DNA of 16,312 bases from an uncultured Muribaculaceae bacterium (GTDB taxonomy: Bacteria > Bacteroidota > Bacteroidia > Bacteroidales > Muribaculaceae), in assembly GCA_910586895.1 (NCBI GenBank), contig CAJUIW010000023.1:1-16312 (forward strand), given 5' to 3'. The position numbers were made by a program, and so were the translations under genes. Under the pieces are notes generated by a model that saw only the letters and a program-made list of their open reading frames with translations, searched no databases and had not been told where the DNA came from. This document shows positions 13,258 to 16,312 of this stretch, piece by piece; within the stretch, counting starts at the first letter, position 1; every line of letters begins with the position of its first letter.

Positions 13258-13515
13258 TTATTTGATGTTTATGATTTCAGTTATGGCTTCAGGGTCCGGC
13301 TCCCATGTGCCGGGTTCGGTGGCCGACATGCGCACGAGGTCCATGGCGGGATAAACGTCGCGGGGATCATCGTCGGGGTCGTAGCCCGGAGCGTCGATGT
13401 CAATCAGTTCGGCGGTACCGTCGTTGCGGTCAATTGCTATTGCAAAGTTGTCGCCGAAGGTTACGTCGTCGGCTATAAAATCGAGTATTGCCTCGGTAAT
13501 CTGTTCTTTCATCAT
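13258..13515 (-). CDS. Acidic 85-aa protein, unknown, sialidase operon
   Basis: I do not recognise this family. The protein is short, soluble, without cysteines, signal peptide or membrane helix, and very acidic (runs such as DPDDDPRD). The pattern is an N-terminal helix (KEQITEAILDFIADD), a likely β-hairpin (NFAIAIDRNDGTAELIDID), a Pro/Asp-rich stretch and a C-terminal helix (DPEAITEIINIK). It is the first gene of the operon and ends one base before the kinase start, which strongly supports translation. Two ATGs stand in tandem at the start (13515 and 13512) and either may be used. Its promoter at 13536-13566 is the best match to the Bacteroidetes consensus besides that of the DUF177 gene. 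Confidence 0.75.
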   Translation of the reverse strand: MMKEQITEAILDFIADDVTFGDNFAIAIDRNDGTAELIDIDAPGYDPDDDPRDVYPAMDLVRMSATEPGTWEPDPEAITEIINIK

Positions 13516-13535
13516 GGTTTGTAAGGGTTAGCACA

Positions 13536-13566
13536 CAAATGTACGAAAAACGTGTGATAAAGCAAA
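13536..13566 (-). promoter_or_regulatory. Promoter of the sialidase operon
   Basis: On the − strand TTTG (13566-13563), a 19-nt spacer and TACATTTG (13543-13536) match the Bacteroidetes −33/−7 promoter closely. Transcription would start near 13529-13531, about 15 nt before the 85-aa gene. An inverted repeat lies 9 nt further upstream. Confidence 0.78.
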
Positions 13567-13575
13567 CTCCGCGCA

Positions 13576-13595
13576 TTAATATTCAAAAATATTAA
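13576..13595. promoter_or_regulatory. Perfect 8-bp inverted repeat, possible operator
   Basis: TTAATATT (13576-13583) and AATATTAA (13588-13595) flank CAAA in the divergent region between the sialidase operon and the receptor gene. It is upstream of the sialidase promoter (about −46 to −66) and about 50 nt upstream of the receptor −7 element, so a dimeric regulator could control either side. No T-run follows, so a terminator is unlikely. Confidence 0.45.
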
Positions 13596-13644
13596 CGGGA
13601 GAAATAAAAAATAGTCATGGAATCATTATTTCAAAAAAAATCAG

Positions 13645-13652
13645 TATATTTG
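13645..13652 (+). promoter_or_regulatory. −7 element of the receptor gene
   Basis: TATATTTG matches TAnnTTTG and lies 20 nt before the receptor ATG, giving a leader of roughly 14 nt. No TTG stands at the expected −33 distance; an A-run does, so activation may be needed. Confidence 0.5.
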
Positions 13653-13672
13653 GCACATACCAATTATTCTAT

Positions 13673-15991
13673 ATGAAATTATTAAAGTACACAATTATAA
13701 TCTTTATAATGTCTATTGCTTTCCCGACTGCATTATATGGGATGGTTCCTGTTGTTGTACTTGATGAAGAAAAGCTGCCTATTGCAGGTGCTACAGTTTC
13801 GTTGGTCCGTGAGCCGGATTCAATAATTGTAGATGCAAAAATTACAGATTCATATGGGCGCGTGGATTTTCAATATAAACATGATGCCAATTTGTCTATA
13901 TTAGTGAAGTGTATAGGATATAAATTTTACAGGACTCCGTATGTTCACTCTCTTGATACCATATATCTAAAGGGAAATTCTACAGAGCTTTCAGAAGTTA
14001 CTGTTACTGCACATCCTCAGGCACTCAAACGTAAATCAGACAGATTTGTGTTTACTCCGGGAGAACTCAGAAATGAAGTGATTACATCATACGACCTGAT
14101 AAAAATGACTCCCCTATTGCAAATAAACAATGACTCTTTTTCAATACTCGGCAAAGGAAATTCTCGGATTTTCATTAATGGACGTGATCCCCAAATGGAG
14201 TCTACCGCGCTAATTGAGATGTTAAAAGCGCAGCCTGCCGGTCAAATAAAGAGAGTGGAAATCATAACATCTCCGGGGAGCCTATACTCAGCATCAACTT
14301 CCGGAGGTATTATTAACGTTGTGATGGATAATCCCACACAAGGGTTTGTCGGAAGTTCGTCTGTTGTCGGGAAGTTGTATAATGAACGTATCTCACCATC
14401 GGTTTCGTTATGGACCGGATATTCCTATGACAAACTTAACTTAGCAATAAGTATGGTATATAATGGGGATAAAATCAATGATTCTAATTCAGATATTTAT
14501 CAGTATACTGGAATGAACCAAAATGTGCAGAATGATACTCATATCTCGGGATGGTCAAATATCATATCAGGAAGGATAAATGCTTCTTATGATTTGACAT
14601 CCATGTCATCTGTGGGCTTTGCTGTAAATATTAATGAAGGTCAATCGCATCAAACGTCAAAAATTAAAAGTGTATCATCAACACAATCTGTAGAAACAGT
14701 ATCGGAGGCAACAATTAAAACTGTTCGTCCATGGCATCGGCCAAATATTGGTGTGCAAGCGTACTATACATTACGTACCGATGATAAAGGGAGCAACCTT
14801 GATGTTACTGCAGATTACACAACTAATATTGCAAATACTCGCTCGGAATATAATTGGGATTCTGCTATAGAATATCAGAATACGGATGTAAACAGTTACG
14901 GTGTACACTTCAAACCTCAGTACAGGTATGTAATAAGTGATAAACAGAGTCTGGATGCCGGTTATGATCTTTTCTGTTCAAAGGTTGATAATGACTATTA
15001 TGCTACGACAAACAGTAATCGTTTTCTATATAAGGAAATGATAAACAGTGGATATGTCAATTGGAATGCCAATTGGAGCACAGCGTTCAGTACGTCATTT
15101 GGTCTGCGGGTTGAAAACTCAGATATCAAAGGGAGTCAATATATAAATTCTGAGACTTTTAAGAACAGCTATACCGATTTTTTCCCATCGTTTAGCTGTA
15201 GTCTCGATTTGCCGTGGCGCGGGAATCAAAATATATCATTTGATGTGACACGATATATATTCCGGCCTTATTACAGTTCGTTGAATCCGTTTGTATACAG
15301 AACTTCAGAAACAACATGTACGAAAGGTAATATAGATTTGCATCCGTCGTATGAATGGGACTTTTCAATATATTATTCATTCCTCAATGATTTTGTGCTT
15401 GGAGTAAGTTATGGCACTGCAAATAACACCTTGCTTGATTATACGTATAGAGAGGGTGATAAAACAGTTTCAAGTACTCGGAATTTTGGTAATAGTAAGT
15501 CTTTTAACAGTTTTATTTCGTTCAATCGTGTTTATGGAGGATTTTGGCGAGTAAAGACAAGCGGTACCATTAATTATGATAAATATGAAGCATGGCTTGA
15601 CAATATAAATCTTGGGACACACTCGTTTAACTTCGCGTTTAATTTACAGAACAATATTATCCTGTCGAGGAGTAAAACTATCAGACTTTTGATAGACTAT
15701 GCTCTATACTCTCCGATAAGGACTATTACAAATGATGGCAAGTACAAAAATCTGTTATCTATGTCAATCACCAAAATGTTTCGCAATGGCATAACAGTGT
15801 CCATGGAAGCATTCAATCTGCTGGGATTTAAGAATGACGGCCATTTTAATTCGGTAGAATACAGTTATCAGCAAAAGACTTTAATGTATCCGGCACAAGT
15901 ATCAATTAAGGTTAATTACAGGTTTGGTAAACGTCGCGTCACGGGAGCAAATGACAGATACAAATCTGCGTTAGATAGCCGATTCAATTAA
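13673..15991 (+). CDS. Outer-membrane β-barrel receptor (TonB-dependent type)
   Basis: A 772-aa outer-membrane protein with signal peptide (about 1-23). Residues 25-100 form a carboxypeptidase-regulatory-like β-sandwich (LDEEKLPIAGATVSLV, DSYGRVDFQ), then TELSEVTVTA (104-113), a plug domain (about 125-220, with GNSRIFINGRDP and SGGIINVVMD), and a C-terminal barrel of the OMP_b-brl_3 type (about 320-765) rich in alternating aromatic residues. Such proteins resemble TonB-dependent receptors that import ligands, but no SusD partner lies next to it. The gene is visibly more AT-rich than everything else in the window, with many AAT, TAT and ATA codons against GC-ending codons in the neighbours, suggesting recent acquisition or weak expression. 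It stands alone on + and diverges from the sialidase operon. Ligand unknown. Confidence 0.87.
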   Translation: MKLLKYTIIIFIMSIAFPTALYGMVPVVVLDEEKLPIAGATVSLVREPDSIIVDAKITDSYGRVDFQYKHDANLSILVKCIGYKFYRTPYVHSLDTIYLKGNSTELSEVTVTAHPQALKRKSDRFVFTPGELRNEVITSYDLIKMTPLLQINNDSFSILGKGNSRIFINGRDPQMESTALIEMLKAQPAGQIKRVEIITSPGSLYSASTSGGIINVVMDNPTQGFVGSSSVVGKLYNERISPSVSLWTGYSYDKLNLAISMVYNGDKINDSNSDIYQYTGMNQNVQNDTHISGWSNIISGRINASYDLTSMSSVGFAVNINEGQSHQTSKIKSVSSTQSVETVSEATIKTVRPWHRPNIGVQAYYTLRTDDKGSNLDVTADYTTNIANTRSEYNWDSAIEYQNTDVNSYGVHFKPQYRYVISDKQSLDAGYDLFCSKVDNDYYATTNSNRFLYKEMINSGYVNWNANWSTAFSTSFGLRVENSDIKGSQYINSETFKNSYTDFFPSFSCSLDLPWRGNQNISFDVTRYIFRPYYSSLNPFVYRTSETTCTKGNIDLHPSYEWDFSIYYSFLNDFVLGVSYGTANNTLLDYTYREGDKTVSSTRNFGNSKSFNSFISFNRVYGGFWRVKTSGTINYDKYEAWLDNINLGTHSFNFAFNLQNNIILSRSKTIRLLIDYALYSPIRTITNDGKYKNLLSMSITKMFRNGITVSMEAFNLLGFKNDGHFNSVEYSYQQKTLMYPAQVSIKVNYRFGKRRVTGANDRYKSALDSRFN

Positions 15992-16143
15992 ATAACGGGA
16001 GGAATACGTGACTGCATGTGTGGGAGGAGTTTCTTTGAGGCTTTATCGCTTGCAACCCCATGATGGACTATTTGAGTCCGGGACGGACGGTTTTGATGTA
16101 ACCCTGCATGCCGCTGACGCTTTGTGCAGGCTCTCACTTAGCG
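15992..16143. repeat. Gene-free stretch with hairpins after receptor
   Basis: No credible gene and no clear terminator are visible. GGACT-atttg-AGTCC forms a hairpin at 16065-16079. CCTGCA (16103-16108) and TGCAGG (16125-16130) pair around a 16-nt loop containing CCGCTGACGC. These lead into the cassette at 16144 just as 1-164 leads into the one at 165, although the sequences differ. Confidence 0.5.
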
Positions 16144-16312
16144 CGCCTCTGCGAGGCTGCAACGCCGGGGATGGAAAGTTATCTTTCAGATAATTTTGTG
16201 TGTGGGTCGGTTACCTTGGTGCTCGCCCTGACGGGCTCGGACCAAGGCTAAACCGAGAATGAACCTTTCAGGTTCGCTATCCAGATGTATGCATCTAATA
16301 CATGCCGAAGGT
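16144..16312. repeat. Dispersed hairpin cassette, right copy (cut by window end)
   Basis: It has the same order of hairpins as the cassette at 165-330: GCCTC-tgc-GAGGC (16145-16157), TTATC-tttca-GATAA (within the 36-nt block 16165-16200 that is identical to 185-220), a 7-bp stem CCTTGGT/ACCAAGG (16214-16220 and 16241-16247) with an inner GCCC/GGGC, GAACC-tttca-GGTTC (16261-16275), AGATG-tatg-CATCT (16283-16296) and the start of a CATGCC hairpin (16301 on). It has the same orientation as the left copy. The central stem has a different sequence but full complementarity. Confidence 0.8.

Noticed and set aside
16008..16193. A 61-codon open frame on + after the receptor gene
   Set aside because: It runs into the repeat cassette, with no homology I recognise and no upstream signal.
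185..16200. Composite transposon or genomic island bounded by the direct repeats
   Set aside because: The interior carries core housekeeping genes and no transposase or integrase; the repeats are more simply members of a dispersed family.

Overview
The window looks like a chromosomal segment from a gut member of the Bacteroidales, most likely a Muribaculaceae (S24-7) type. The reasons are the housekeeping order DUF177/YceD – L32 – FabH – Era – Der on one strand, several upstream regions carrying the Bacteroidetes −7 element TAnnTTTG (twice with a TTTG −33 element 19-20 nt upstream), an Omp-barrel/TonB-dependent-type receptor, a GH33 sialidase, a VKOR protein with a C39-like N-terminus, and weak Shine-Dalgarno sequences. 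The genus assignment is inference from style, not from a search.

Layout. Positions 1-428 hold no gene but a mosaic of short hairpins and dispersed-repeat modules. 429-5107 (all on −) holds a SemiSWEET/PQ-loop protein, then (upstream of it) der and era, a terminator, fabH, rpmF and the DUF177 gene, with a strong promoter at 5133-5164. 5208-9747 (−) holds an exported metallophosphoesterase fused to a PQQ-type β-propeller, a GT2 glycosyltransferase and a lactonase-family lipoprotein. 9782-10931 (−) holds a VKOR/C39-like membrane protein followed 25 nt later by a 25-codon ORF whose peptide resembles the leader of Bacteroidales 'GG' natural-product precursors but stops where the GG would be. 11042-13515 (−) is a probable three-gene glycan-scavenging operon: an acidic 85-aa protein, a NahK-like sugar kinase and a secreted sialidase. 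13673-15991 (+) is an AT-rich outer-membrane β-barrel receptor, divergent from that operon. 15992-16312 returns to the repeat mosaic seen at the left end.

How the genes work together. The DUF177–L32–FabH–Era–Der block couples ribosome assembly, translation and the start of fatty-acid synthesis, as in other Bacteroidetes. The sialidase/kinase operon would release sialic acid from host glycans and phosphorylate a liberated amino sugar. The lipoprotein lactonase, GT2 and phosphoesterase-propeller genes are adjacent, but no common pathway can be read from them.

Most interesting points: (1) the mini-peptide/VKOR pair at 9782-10931; (2) the hairpin cassettes at both ends of the window, which share a 36-nt identical block and a central hairpin whose stems differ in sequence yet keep complementarity, next to short hairpins that reuse a TTTCA loop; (3) a tandem 10-bp repeat abutting the DUF177 promoter and a perfect 8-bp inverted repeat in the divergent region at 13576-13595.
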